In this document: piece by piece, positions 53,287 through 62,563 of the stretch
Layout: each line of letters opens with the position of its first letter
Numbering within the stretch: the first letter of the stretch is position 1
Assembly (NCBI RefSeq): GCF_025947345.1
Contig: NZ_CP110011.1
Span: 4,588,001-4,652,000, forward strand
Direction: 5' to 3'
DNA: 64,000 nt
From: Flavobacterium sp. N502536
GTDB lineage: Bacteria > Bacteroidota > Bacteroidia > Flavobacteriales > Flavobacteriaceae
Program-made: the position numbers and the translations under genes
Notes under the pieces: model-generated
Told to the model about the DNA's origin: nothing
The model's input: the letters and a program-made list of their open reading frames with translations, nothing else
The model's database searches: none

Positions 53287-53562
53287 AACCTTACTTTTTT
53301 ACATTCTAATTCTGTTAACTGTCGTTTTCCCTAATGCTAAGTTTGCATTAGATTTCGAAAACCATATTTGTTGATCAGACGGCCATATCAAAAAAAAATA
53401 ACCTGACTTGTATAAACCCAAAAACACAAACAAAAAAGCCGTCCGCAACAACAAAAAAATATCTTTTAATACAGGAAGCTAGATGCTGAAAAAAAATAAT
53501 CCTTTTCTACTACAAATCCATCCTTTTTATAGACTTCCAGCAACTGCATCTTCCTGACACAA
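53287..53562 (-). other. Long leader of the PAS kinase gene, with hairpin and a 27-codon frame
   Basis: From the predicted start near 53556 to the kinase ATG the leader is about 270 nt. A 27-codon frame (53466-53549, beginning MQLLEVYKKDGF) starts about 7 nt from the predicted transcription start. A hairpin with arms CTAATGC and GCATTAG (53331-53351) lies 45 nt before the ATG, and GACGGC/GCCGTC arms are found near 53379 and 53446. Whether the small frame is translated is unknown. Confidence 0.3.
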
Positions 53563-53631
53563 CAAAAATACATGCAATAAAATCAATACTTTATAGTACA
53601 TCGAACGTGCTGTTGTAGAATTATTTCTACA
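53563..53631 (-). promoter_or_regulatory. Promoter of the PAS kinase operon with TGTAGAA dyad
   Basis: On the minus strand the -7 element TATTTTTG (complement of 53563-53570) is preceded by TGCATG. A perfect dyad TGTAGAA-TTAT-TTCTACA lies at 53614-53631, leaving exactly 43 bp between it and the -7 element. The same layout, same spacing, stands before the membrane kinase gene. Confidence 0.7.
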
Positions 53632-53663
53632 GAAAATACATCTTAAAACAACACATCCTGTCC

Positions 53664-53697
53664 AAAAAAAAACAGGAACGCAAAAGTTCCTGTTTTT
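53664..53697 (-). terminator. Terminator of the kinase-regulator operon
   Basis: ACAGGAAC (53672-53679) and GTTCCTGT (53686-53693) with loop GCAAAA, flanked by A/T pairs; on the minus strand it runs into nine T. It stands about 60 bp after the regulator stop. Confidence 0.9.
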
Positions 53698-53756
53698 AAG
53701 ATGCAGATTCTACTCTATCGGTGCTCTGCAATTCCTTTTTATACTGTATCTGTTTA

Positions 53757-54407
53757 TTAATCAGAATACAACTGAAAAAACTTAATCAAATCGGCCAGAT
53801 TATCGATTTCCAGTTTTTCAAAAATCCTGTTTTTATAAGTACTTACCGTTGTTTTTTTGATGTTCAGATGTTCTATAATTTCCAGATTGCCATACCCTTT
53901 AATTAAAAGCTGTGCCACTTCAATTTCTCTGTTCGACAATACATCCAATGGGTTGGTAGGCTTTTTTGAAATATACGAATCCAGAATCCTGTCTTTCACA
54001 TTCTGAGTAATATATTTTCCGGAAGAGATCATTGCGCTGATGGCATTTTTCATTTCTTCCTCAGAAGTCTCTTTGTTCAGATATCCGGATGCTCCTGCAT
54101 TTAAATACCGCATCGCATAAATATTCTCATCATAAGCCGAGAAGATTAATATTTTAACTTCCGGCTGGATTGCTTTTATTTCTGCTATAATATTGATGCT
54201 GTTTCCGTCAGGGAAGTTCACATCTAATATCAATAAATCTATATATTCCTCTTTTAAAAGATTAAGTGTATCCTTAAAATTTCCTGCTTTATGAATTATA
54301 GCATTCGAAAATAATTCTTTTATCATCAAAGAAACGCCTTGTCGAACCACACTATGGTCATCGGCCACTAGAAAACAATAGTTGTTGGATGGTGATTTCA
54401 TTTTCAT
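53757..54407 (-). CDS. NarL/FixJ-family response regulator
   Basis: A 216-residue regulator. The receiver (about 10-130) has D16-D17, phospho-acceptor D62 in LLILDVNFPDG and a conserved lysine in GYLNKETSEEE. The C-terminal LuxR-type helix-turn-helix (about 150-212) reads LSNREIEVAQLLIKGYGNLEIIEHLNIKKTTVSTYKNRIFEKLEIDNLADLIKFF. It is the second gene of an operon with the membrane kinase (74-bp gap). NarL-type proteins bind dyads as dimers, so the TGTAGAA-N4-TTCTACA sites in front of this operon and of the PAS kinase gene are natural targets; this remains to be shown. Confidence 0.95.
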   Translation of the reverse strand: MKMKSPSNNYCFLVADDHSVVRQGVSLMIKELFSNAIIHKAGNFKDTLNLLKEEYIDLLILDVNFPDGNSINIIAEIKAIQPEVKILIFSAYDENIYAMRYLNAGASGYLNKETSEEEMKNAISAMISSGKYITQNVKDRILDSYISKKPTNPLDVLSNREIEVAQLLIKGYGNLEIIEHLNIKKTTVSTYKNRIFEKLEIDNLADLIKFFQLYSD

Positions 54408-54481
54408 TTACCTAATTTAGGGTTATTTCAGCGCTTTTTTGTAACTAATTACCACTTTAACATAATTAATTTGGTCTTATT

Positions 54482-56233
54482 TTAAACTAAGCTTATAAGG
54501 AGATTAAAAATTATTTTAGTCCCTTTACCTTCCTCACTCTGAACATCTATTTTTCCATCAAACAATTCTACTATTTCTTTACACAAATTAAGCCCTAAAC
54601 CTACTCCAAGATCGTTTACTTTTCCTGAAACGGTTCCCTGGTAATACAGCTCAAATATGTTTTTCAGGTCGTTTTTGGCAATTCCAATTCCGCTGTCCTG
54701 AATTTCAATTTTTAAATTCACCATCTTATCCGAAGTCTTTTCAAGATCCATATTGATCTTTATGAGGCCATTCTCTGTAAACTTATTTGCATTACCGATA
54801 ATGTTATAAAAAAGCTGGTGAATTTTTGCCGCATCAGAATTAACTTCAAGCTCTGAAATCAGATTAGAATTAACCTCAATTTTATTTCCCTTACTTTCTA
54901 CCAGTGAAGTCATCGAATTTACAATCTGATGCACCTCTTCCTTAAGGTAAAAATGTTTCTTGTTTAGTTTAGGCTCGTAAATTCCATCTTTAGAATACTC
55001 CAAAATCTGATTGGCCAACAGCAGCAAGGAATTTGTGGTAAACTGAATCGATTTAAAAGTGTCTTTTATTTCGGGATCCTTTATCGAAGAGCTGATCATT
55101 TTACTGTAAATAGAAATGATGCTTAGAGGCGATCTGATTTCATGACTGATCATTCCCATAATTCTATTCTTAAAATTCAAACTCTCTCTAATTTGCATCT
55201 GCGCTGTCGTAAGTCTTTTTTCATATTGAAAAGCCAGTCGTGTAAAACCGAAAAGTACAAGCGATACAATAAACATTAACAAGATCAGAATCGCAATGGT
55301 GTAGCTTCTTACTACTTTATTGGATTCGTACTGCTTTTGCAACTGTTTTTGCGTATTGTCCTGAAGCACTTTCAGCGAATTGTTGTAGTTTGGCATTATC
55401 TCCGCTTCTAGATTTAACAAATCATTATTAAACCCTTTTAGTTTAGCATCCTGATCTTTTAAATTGGCGAATGACTTTTTTAAGTTTTTAAACTGATCTT
55501 CGTAGTACTTGTTGGTGGTATTAAACAGGTTGGCAAATTGTTCTTCGATACTACCCGAAACCACTTTATTGTCATATTTCATGGTAACGGTAATCTTCAA
55601 CTGCTCTTTTTGCACATCCACTTTCCCGGCCAAAGCAGCTCCCAGTCTCGAGAATAATCCTTTTTTAGATACACTGTCGACTTTTATATAAGAATCAGTT
55701 TTGATACTGTCTAAGATCTTTTTATAAGCAAATTTGTTCAACTTAAAAGGCTGGTTCAAAGTGGTTTTATCCGGATTGATCTGTGACTCAATAATGGAGT
55801 CGATACTGGATTTTAACGATTCAACAGAATGTTCAGACTGATTCTTCTCTTCCAGAATCCTCATAAACTCCTTATTGTCTTTGGTAATTAAGCTCAAACT
55901 GTCAATCAAACGGCTGATTTCGTTTAATGAAGCGGTGTATTTATCGAGTGATTCCTTGTCTTTATAGTAGGTATAATTACTAAAACTTTTTTGAGAATCG
56001 ACAAAGGAGTTGTTTATGTTGCTGGTAAAGTGTGTTATTTTATTTAATGAATCCATCGAACTCAGCGTTTTCGACATTTCGGCTTCATTAGAAGATTCGT
56101 TGTACCAAATAATTATTGCAACTATCTGTAAAAAAATGACACAGGCTATTAAAGTGTAGTGAATTATTTTTCTGTGTTTGAACTTTAGCTTTAAAAAACT
56201 AAAGGTACTATTTAAGGAATGTTTTCTAATCAA
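54482..56233 (-). CDS. Membrane sensor histidine kinase with long coiled-coil periplasmic domain
   Basis: A 583-residue kinase. TM1 spans about 25-45 and TM2 about 310-330 (IAILILLMFIVSLVLFGF). The 265-residue periplasmic part is rich in heptad-like Lys, Asn, Leu and Ser and looks like a helical-bundle sensor. The kinase core has H364 in MISHEIRSPLSIISIY, then NIIGNANKFTENG, DSGIGIAKNDL and GLGLGLNLCKEIVELFDGKIDVQSEEGKGT. It precedes the NarL-type regulator and surely acts with it. There is no receiver domain. The start at 56233 (MIRKHSLN) follows a leader of about 370 nt from a promoter whose operator is shared with the PAS kinase gene. Confidence 0.93.
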   Translation of the reverse strand: MIRKHSLNSTFSFLKLKFKHRKIIHYTLIACVIFLQIVAIIIWYNESSNEAEMSKTLSSMDSLNKITHFTSNINNSFVDSQKSFSNYTYYKDKESLDKYTASLNEISRLIDSLSLITKDNKEFMRILEEKNQSEHSVESLKSSIDSIIESQINPDKTTLNQPFKLNKFAYKKILDSIKTDSYIKVDSVSKKGLFSRLGAALAGKVDVQKEQLKITVTMKYDNKVVSGSIEEQFANLFNTTNKYYEDQFKNLKKSFANLKDQDAKLKGFNNDLLNLEAEIMPNYNNSLKVLQDNTQKQLQKQYESNKVVRSYTIAILILLMFIVSLVLFGFTRLAFQYEKRLTTAQMQIRESLNFKNRIMGMISHEIRSPLSIISIYSKMISSSIKDPEIKDTFKSIQFTTNSLLLLANQILEYSKDGIYEPKLNKKHFYLKEEVHQIVNSMTSLVESKGNKIEVNSNLISELEVNSDAAKIHQLFYNIIGNANKFTENGLIKINMDLEKTSDKMVNLKIEIQDSGIGIAKNDLKNIFELYYQGTVSGKVNDLGVGLGLNLCKEIVELFDGKIDVQSEEGKGTKIIFNLLISLV

Positions 56234-56306
56234 AATTTATATTTTAAAATGATAAATAAAATAAAGAGCCATAGAATTTAATCTGTAACTCTTGCAACTT
56301 TTTTAA

Positions 56307-56486
56307 TTAGGTATCGAAAGAACATCCTGAATGATGTACTACATTTTGAATAAATATTGTTCTATAGTTAAAATTAGCCACCGCTAATTCAATTTTAATG
56401 CCAACATCAGCTGTTATTCCTCTAAGATACAGCTTTTTGCTTAAAAAACAGCAAAGCCACAGCAGTTGTCGATCATTATTAACCAT
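56307..56486 (-). CDS. Possible 59-residue small protein in the kinase leader
   Basis: An ATG at 56486 opens a 59-codon frame (MVNNDRQLLWLCCFLSKK..., ending HHSGCSFDT) inside the leader of the membrane kinase gene; its stop lies 73 bp before the kinase ATG. It contains Cys, Trp and His at frequencies not expected of random AT-rich sequence, but no domain is recognised and no ribosome-binding feature supports it. It may be an upstream regulatory frame or chance. Confidence 0.2.
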   Translation of the reverse strand: MVNNDRQLLWLCCFLSKKLYLRGITADVGIKIELAVANFNYRTIFIQNVVHHSGCSFDT

Positions 56487-56525
56487 AGCACAACAGATAT
56501 TTAAAAGAGATTTGGGGATCTTTTT

Positions 56526-56571
56526 AATAGAATAAATAGGTTTTATACGAAAAACATACTTTTATTCTATT
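56526..56571. repeat. Inverted repeat in the kinase leader
   Basis: AATAGAATAAA (56526-56536) is the exact complement of TTTATTCTATT (56561-56571), with a 24-base loop. It lies 30-75 nt after the predicted transcription start of the kinase operon, so it could form an early hairpin in the transcript. The remaining 566-bp gap 56234-56799 holds the promoter and the small frame described separately. Confidence 0.5.
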
Positions 56572-56608
56572 TTTTAAATATACTTGTTTCTATTTTCTTA
56601 ATAAGAAG

Positions 56609-56677
56609 CAAAAATAGCATGCAGGGATTAAACCGACTGTAGAACATTCTCTAACAGTCTGTAGAACTTGTTCTACA
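56609..56677 (-). promoter_or_regulatory. Promoter of the membrane kinase-regulator operon with TGTAGAA dyads
   Basis: The -7 element TATTTTTG (complement of 56609-56616) is preceded by TGCATGC on the minus strand. The perfect dyad TGTAGAA-CTTG-TTCTACA at 56660-56677 is 43 bp from it. A degenerate second site begins TGTAGAACATT at 56638, exactly 22 bp away. No TTG is present at -33, as expected for an activator-dependent promoter. Confidence 0.7.
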
Positions 56678-56799
56678 ATTTAATCATTACTTATTACTAC
56701 AATTTTCTTGCTGCAAAGATACTATTTTTGGAAAAATACGTCAGATTATTTACGAAATCGTTTGATCCGAAGGTTAATTTTGACTCAAAAATAAAGAGT

Positions 56800-57579
56800 T
56801 TATTTTTTTTCCAGCAAAGGGTCTAAATCAGATAAGGTATAGAATTTAAGATCGTTTAACTTCATGTATCTGCAAATGAACTCCAGTGTTTCTATTTTGG
56901 TCTGATAGTTTTCGGTCACATTTCGCACCGGTTTATGCCCACATAAAAGCAGAATTTTATTGTGCTTTTTTGCGTAGTCTAATAATTCAAGAAGATACGG
57001 GATGCTAAAATGAATGTGGCTGTTGTCGATATCAAAGGCAAATACAATTTTAGAATTGTTAAAATAGCTGTCCTGTTTTTCCGGAAGTTCTCCTCCAAAA
57101 GCCCTTCCTCTGATGATTTTAAATTTGGGAGATAACGCTTTATCCAAGGCGTCAGAGCGTTCTCCGTACGGATAAGCAAATGTAGTGACTTTAAAATTGA
57201 GTCTTTTCATGGAAGCGATCATAGGGGTAATTTCCTGATCGATGTAGGCATCCATTCCGTGTTGCTTCACAAATTTAACGGCGTTGTAATGATGGTAACC
57301 GTGACCGGCAATTTCATGTCCATCTTTTTGCATTTGCAGCAGTTTTTCGATTTGTGGCTTTCCGATCGAATCAATTCGGCACACATTAAAAGTGGCTTTC
57401 CAGGAGTACTTTTTCAATGCCCGATCCGCCTCCGCCCATTCGTCGACATAGGCATCATCAAAAGATAAAATAACACCTGCTTTATATGCTTTGGCAACCG
57501 GATTTTGCCGTTTGCTTTCACAGGAAAATAGGGCCAGACAGGAAAAAAACAATACGGATTTAAGGAAAAACATCTTCAT
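56800..57579 (-). CDS. Polysaccharide deacetylase family lipoprotein
   Basis: A 259-residue exported protein. Lipoprotein signal (FSCLALFSC, Cys20), then a NodB-type deacetylase fold: motif 1 ILSFDDAYVDEW (about 37-48; the first Asp is the usual catalytic base, the second binds metal), motif 2 EIAGHGYHHYNAVKF (about 93-107; histidine ligands), motif 3 TFAYPYGERSDAL (about 137-149) and a late LLLCGHKPV (about 209-217). Members remove acetyl groups from chitin-like or peptidoglycan sugars. It is 221 bp upstream of the HK leader promoter and is not obviously in an operon. Substrate unknown. Confidence 0.85.
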   Translation of the reverse strand: MKMFFLKSVLFFSCLALFSCESKRQNPVAKAYKAGVILSFDDAYVDEWAEADRALKKYSWKATFNVCRIDSIGKPQIEKLLQMQKDGHEIAGHGYHHYNAVKFVKQHGMDAYIDQEITPMIASMKRLNFKVTTFAYPYGERSDALDKALSPKFKIIRGRAFGGELPEKQDSYFNNSKIVFAFDIDNSHIHFSIPYLLELLDYAKKHNKILLLCGHKPVRNVTENYQTKIETLEFICRYMKLNDLKFYTLSDLDPLLEKK

Positions 57580-57671
57580 AAATGATCCCGGTTATTAAAG
57601 ATTGAAATAAAGTTTTTATGCAAATAGAATCGTATTCTCTCAAAGATAATTCTTTTTTTCAATTTTTCTGA

Positions 57672-57712
57672 AATTAAAAAAACCTTCAAAATGTGCTCAC
57701 TTTGAAGGTTTT
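57672..57712 (-). terminator. Terminator of the ABC exporter operon
   Basis: Perfect 12-bp arms AAAACCTTCAAA (57679-57690) and TTTGAAGGTTTT (57701-57712) with a 10-base loop; on the minus strand seven T follow. It stands 12 bp after the last permease stop. Confidence 0.93.
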
Positions 57713-57723
57713 AATTTTACGGT

Positions 57724-60135
57724 TTATTCATATTTTAAATATTTCAAAACATCTATTTTTGTTACCTGATAGGCTTTTGCCAGTACGATTGATAATGTTA
57801 AAAACAGCAGCAATACAAAAGCAATTATAAAAGGAAGTAAGGGAATCTCGATCCGGAACGCAAAGTCCTCCAGCCACTTTCGCAATAAAAGATAGGCCGG
57901 AATTATTCCGATTGCAAAACCGATCATACAAAAAACCACGTATTGTTTGGATAATTCCCGGAGTAAGACAGTCGTGTCTGCTCCCAGTGTTTTTCTGATT
58001 GCAATTTCCCGTACTCTTCTTTCCATCGAAAAGGAAGCTAAAGCAAATAATCCAAAAACGGCAATGAGAATCACAACTCCGTTTAAGAGTGAAAACAATT
58101 GGCTTTGGCTTTCATACACCTTATAGGTTCGGGCAAAGCTTCTGTCTACAAAATTATACTCGAAAGGATATTCTGCATCTACTTTTGTTATCCAGAACTT
58201 ATTTATAGCCGCTATTGTTTCGGGCATATCCTGGGGTGCAATTTTAACCGAAATATTAAGCAAATCCTTTTCCATCCATTCGAAAGCTTTGATGTGCATG
58301 AAAATCATGGGAGAAATATTGTTTTCAAGTCCAAAATAATTGAAATCTTTTACCACACCAACAATTTTCAATTTTCGATCTTCCCAGATGATTTCTTTGT
58401 TTATAGGATCTTTTTCCATTAATGTTTTAGCCGCAGCTTCATTTAACAAAACATTACTGCTACTGTCTGAGGCAATTTTGTTGTTTAAATCCCTGCCTTT
58501 AACGATACGAATCCCTAAAACGTTCATCATCCCAAAATCAATCGCCATTTGCTGTGTGATCACTTCTTTATTGTCCTTGTAATGCATACCAGACCATGAA
58601 TTAACATTGTTTCCGATCGAAAATACACCTGCCGAAACTGCCTGAACGCCTTTTATTTTTAAAAGTTCCTGCTGTATTGTTTTGTATCTCTCAAATTGGT
58701 TTCTCCCTTTCTTAGGTTTAAAAGAAATGTCCATCACCTGAGCCCCTTTAAACCCAAGGTCTTTATGAGCCATATAGTTAACCTGCTGGTATACTATAAA
58801 TGAACCAATGATAAAAAATGTGGCAATTGCAAATTGCAAAACCAGCATCCCGTTTCTAAGCCAGATTCCGTTTTTACTGCGGGAAAAATTTCCTTTTAAA
58901 ACCTTCAAAGGATCGAAGTTAGAAACATATATCGCAGGTAAAACTCCCGAAACCACAATGACCATTATAAAAATGAAAATTAGCTGCAAATAAAACTGAG
59001 AGCCTTCAAGAATCAGATCTTTGTGTAAAAGTGAATTGTAAAAAGGCAATGAAAGCTCCACAATTACCAATGCCAACAAGAGTGAAAAAAGCGTAATTAA
59101 AGTCGTTTCAAATACAAACTGGGTTATAATTTGCAATTTTGTGGCGCCAACTATTTTTCTTACTCCCACTTCTTTAGCCCGCTTTACAGCATTTGCCGTG
59201 GCAAGGTTAACATAATTGACAATGGACAACAGCAAAATGAGAATTGACAATCCCATTAAAATTTTTAAAAACCGCAGATTGGTAATTCCTTCCGGAAAAG
59301 GGGTATTTCCCTGATACAATCTCGCGCCTGAAAACGGAAGCAACTTGGCTTTTTCTACCTCTCCATACTTCTTCAAATAACCTTCATAAGTGATTCCTTC
59401 CGCTTTTGCCTGTTTTTTAACTTTCTTTTCGATATAAATTGTATTCAGGTTTTTGAGTACCGCTGTCGTATCACTTTGCTTTTTTAACTTCAACATTAAT
59501 CCATAACGCAGCCCCCAGCTTTCTCTGTTTTTAGCTATTTCGTATTCAATGTTGGAAGTCACTACATTGGGCATTATCGAAGCTTTTTTAGACAGTCGGT
59601 AGACGCCCCGAACAATAAAAATTTTGTCGGCATACTTAACCTGTTTTCCTATTGGGTTTTCATTCTGAAACAAACGCGAAGCGGTCTCTTCAGAAAAAGC
59701 AATACTGTTGCGATCGTGAAGTGCGCTTTTTCCACTGCCGTGAATAAATTCAAAAGGGAAAAAAGAAAAAAAATTCTCCTGCCCTGAAAAAATTTTATCT
59801 ATTACTTCAATTTTGCCATTGTACTGTATCGTTTCCCGGGCATAATTGTTTGTGAAATAACAATAACGCTCTAAAGTCGGGCTCATTCTTTTTAAAAGAG
59901 GTCCCGGAATAGGCGAATTTACAGCCCAAATATTACCCCCTCCTATATTGTTCAGTACCGCGTAAATTTTATCTTTTTCAGGATTCCACTCGTCATAAGA
60001 ATGTTCATCATTCCAATACAAAATGGCAAAAATTAATCCTGCAATTCCAATACTTAAACCCAAAACATTCAAAGCTGTAAAAAACTTATTGTTTTTGATC
60101 TGGTAAATAAATAGGTTGGTCCAGTTTTTTAGCAT
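57724..60135 (-). CDS. ABC transporter permease, MacB/FtsX type (second copy)
   Basis: An 803-residue permease with the two-FtsX arrangement frequent in Bacteroidetes: an N-terminal helix (NVLGLSIGIAGLIFAILYWNDE, about 22-43), a periplasmic MacB-PCD domain (about 45-285), three helices with AKEVGVRKIVGA (about 318-329), another N-terminal-like helix after RNGMLVLQFAIATFFIIGSFIVYQQ (about 428-452), a second periplasmic domain, and the final three helices with REIAIRKTLGA (about 680-690). These mechanotransmission-type transporters move substrates across the periplasm or act on lipoproteins or antibiotics. It starts one base after its paralogue, to which it is similar along its whole length: an old tandem duplication. 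Confidence 0.9.
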   Translation of the reverse strand: MLKNWTNLFIYQIKNNKFFTALNVLGLSIGIAGLIFAILYWNDEHSYDEWNPEKDKIYAVLNNIGGGNIWAVNSPIPGPLLKRMSPTLERYCYFTNNYARETIQYNGKIEVIDKIFSGQENFFSFFPFEFIHGSGKSALHDRNSIAFSEETASRLFQNENPIGKQVKYADKIFIVRGVYRLSKKASIMPNVVTSNIEYEIAKNRESWGLRYGLMLKLKKQSDTTAVLKNLNTIYIEKKVKKQAKAEGITYEGYLKKYGEVEKAKLLPFSGARLYQGNTPFPEGITNLRFLKILMGLSILILLLSIVNYVNLATANAVKRAKEVGVRKIVGATKLQIITQFVFETTLITLFSLLLALVIVELSLPFYNSLLHKDLILEGSQFYLQLIFIFIMVIVVSGVLPAIYVSNFDPLKVLKGNFSRSKNGIWLRNGMLVLQFAIATFFIIGSFIVYQQVNYMAHKDLGFKGAQVMDISFKPKKGRNQFERYKTIQQELLKIKGVQAVSAGVFSIGNNVNSWSGMHYKDNKEVITQQMAIDFGMMNVLGIRIVKGRDLNNKIASDSSSNVLLNEAAAKTLMEKDPINKEIIWEDRKLKIVGVVKDFNYFGLENNISPMIFMHIKAFEWMEKDLLNISVKIAPQDMPETIAAINKFWITKVDAEYPFEYNFVDRSFARTYKVYESQSQLFSLLNGVVILIAVFGLFALASFSMERRVREIAIRKTLGADTTVLLRELSKQYVVFCMIGFAIGIIPAYLLLRKWLEDFAFRIEIPLLPFIIAFVLLLFLTLSIVLAKAYQVTKIDVLKYLKYE

Positions 60136-60136
60136 G

Positions 60137-62560
60137 TTACTCGTACTTTAAGTATTTCAAAACATCTATTTTGGTTGCCTGATATGCTCTTGTAAGTACC
60201 ACCACCAACGTTAATGTCAATAAAGCAGTAAATCCAATTAAAAAAGGATAAATGGAAATTGTAATTCTGTAGGCAAAATTCTCTAACCATTTGTTGAGTA
60301 AATAATAAGCCGGAAACAGTGCTATTAAAAACCCGATGACACTGAAAACAACATACTGTTTACAAAGTTCTTTTAGCAAAACATTGGTTTCGGCACCCAG
60401 CGTTTTTCGAATCGCGATTTCTTTCATGCGGCGTTCAATAGAGTACGAAGCAAGGGCAAACAACCCAAAAAGTGCAATTATGATAACGATGATGTTTAGT
60501 AAGGAGAACAGATTTTTTTGCTTTACATAATTACTATAGGATCTTTTGTATTCTTTATCGACAAAATCATAAGAAAACGGGTATTCTGTATCCACTTTTT
60601 TAGTCCAGAGATTTTCGATATCCGTCATAGTCTGCTGCATTGTTTTGGGGTCGACCGTGATATAAATGTTGTTCAAAAGTTCTGTAAACCAAGGCACTGT
60701 TTTAAAATGTAAAAATGACATGGGAGGAATAGCTTCACCGGGATTCATCAGATTAAAATCTTTTACCACTCCTGCAATTATTACTTGTTGACCATTCCAG
60801 TTTAGTTTTTTACCTATCGGATCTTTTTCGTTTAGTAACTTTAATGCAGTCTCGTTGATCAACATACTATTGACCGTATCCTGAGCAAATTTTGGATTGA
60901 GATAACGTCCTTTGACCATTTTTATTTTCAGCATTTCCAACAATCCAAAATCTATGGGTATATTGTTTCCGTCTACATTTTTATCTTTATAATGATACGA
61001 TATAACCGATTTCGGGCCATTTCCCAAAATAAAACCACCTCCCGAAACTTCTTGCACTCCTTTTATATGCAGTAATTGATTTCTGATGGTATTGTATCGG
61101 TTCAGTCGGTCTTTATTGGTAATATTCTCACCATAGATATTCTTATAGGAAATGTTCAACACCTGCTTTCCACTAAAACCCAAATCCTTCGAATTCATAT
61201 GTTCTATTTGCTGATAAACAATGTACGAACCAATAATGAAAAAAGCAGCTATCCCAAATTGAAAGATCAGCATTCCGTTTCTAAGCCAGATCCCGTTTTT
61301 ACTTCGTCCAAAATTTCCTTTCAACACTTTTAACGGCTCAAAATTAGAAACGTAAACCGCCGGAAGTATACCTGCCAGTACAACCGTGATAAAAAATATT
61401 GCCACCAGCTGCAGGTAAAACTGACCGTTTTGCAAAACGAGCGATTTTTCTAAAAAGGCATTGTAATACGGTAACGAAATCTCGACAATAACCAATGATA
61501 CCAGAATGGCAAATAACGAGATTATAGCTGTTTCAAAAACAAACTGCTGAATTATATCATACTTTGAAGCCCCGATAATTTTTCGAACCCCAACCTCCTT
61601 AGCTCTCTTCACCGCATTTGCCGTAGCGGAATTAACATAATTTACAATAGACAGCAGCAGAATTAAAACTGACAATCCCACCATAGTAAGCAAAAACTGG
61701 AAATTACCTTTCCCTTCTGTCAAACCTCCGGTTTTGGTATGCAGCCGTACTGACGATAAGGGTTCTAAAACAGGTTTTACTTCACCATATTTACGAATAA
61801 ATTCCTTAGGACTAATCCCCTGTTCTTTGGCAAAACGAAACGTCAGGTTTTCTAAATACAACTTTTCCAGATTGCTTGTTACTTGTTTTTGATGCTCCGG
61901 ATTTTTCAGTTTCAGTAATAAAACATACTGAAAATTTCCCCAAAACTGAATGTTTGCCTTAATTTGTTCCTCCATAAAATTAACCACACAGGCAGGATTA
62001 TAGGCCGATTTTTGATCCAGTTTATAAACGCCTCTCACAATTAAGGCTTTTTTTCGCAAAACAACTTTTTTACCCAAAGCCGTTTCGTTTCCAAAAAGTT
62101 TAAAAGCCAAATCTTCTGACAAGCAGATACTGTTTACATCCGGCAATGCTCCTTTTTGACTGCCTTCTGTAAACTCAAAAGGAAAATATTCAAAAAAGTT
62201 TTTTTGAGCTATGGTAATCCTGTCCGACTGCACTTTTTTACCATTAAAATAAAGTATATCATCATCATAGTCTCCGCTCAAATAACAAAAAGATTCTATC
62301 TCAGGACTTACAGTCTGTATCGCCGACCCTACCGCTGCCGAGCTTGAAGACCAGTAGGTTGTAGGATTCATTTTATTGGCTACTAAAAATATCTCGTCTT
62401 TATTGGGATTCCACTGATCGTACGATTGCTCATCGTTCCAATACAAAATAGCAAAAATTAATCCTGCAATTCCAATGCTCAACCCCAAAACATTCAAAGC
62501 TGTAAAAACTTTGTTGTTTTTGATGTGATAAATAAATATGTTGATCCAGTTCTTTAGCAT
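60137..62560 (-). CDS. ABC transporter permease, MacB/FtsX type (first copy)
   Basis: An 807-residue permease with the same plan as its downstream paralogue: opening helix in NVLGLSIGIAGLIFAILYWNDEQSYDQWNPNKDEIF, two MacB-PCD periplasmic domains and two FtsX transmembrane blocks (AKEVGVRKIIGASKYDIIQQFVFETA and MKEIAIRKTLGAETNVLLKELCKQYVVF). The N-terminal 60 residues of the two paralogues are almost identical, while the periplasmic domains differ more, suggesting different ligands or a heterodimer. It lies 3 bp after the ATPase gene. Regulated with it, possibly by the divergent sigma-54-type regulator. Confidence 0.9.
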   Translation of the reverse strand: MLKNWINIFIYHIKNNKVFTALNVLGLSIGIAGLIFAILYWNDEQSYDQWNPNKDEIFLVANKMNPTTYWSSSSAAVGSAIQTVSPEIESFCYLSGDYDDDILYFNGKKVQSDRITIAQKNFFEYFPFEFTEGSQKGALPDVNSICLSEDLAFKLFGNETALGKKVVLRKKALIVRGVYKLDQKSAYNPACVVNFMEEQIKANIQFWGNFQYVLLLKLKNPEHQKQVTSNLEKLYLENLTFRFAKEQGISPKEFIRKYGEVKPVLEPLSSVRLHTKTGGLTEGKGNFQFLLTMVGLSVLILLLSIVNYVNSATANAVKRAKEVGVRKIIGASKYDIIQQFVFETAIISLFAILVSLVIVEISLPYYNAFLEKSLVLQNGQFYLQLVAIFFITVVLAGILPAVYVSNFEPLKVLKGNFGRSKNGIWLRNGMLIFQFGIAAFFIIGSYIVYQQIEHMNSKDLGFSGKQVLNISYKNIYGENITNKDRLNRYNTIRNQLLHIKGVQEVSGGGFILGNGPKSVISYHYKDKNVDGNNIPIDFGLLEMLKIKMVKGRYLNPKFAQDTVNSMLINETALKLLNEKDPIGKKLNWNGQQVIIAGVVKDFNLMNPGEAIPPMSFLHFKTVPWFTELLNNIYITVDPKTMQQTMTDIENLWTKKVDTEYPFSYDFVDKEYKRSYSNYVKQKNLFSLLNIIVIIIALFGLFALASYSIERRMKEIAIRKTLGAETNVLLKELCKQYVVFSVIGFLIALFPAYYLLNKWLENFAYRITISIYPFLIGFTALLTLTLVVVLTRAYQATKIDVLKYLKYE

Positions 62561-62563
62561 GAT

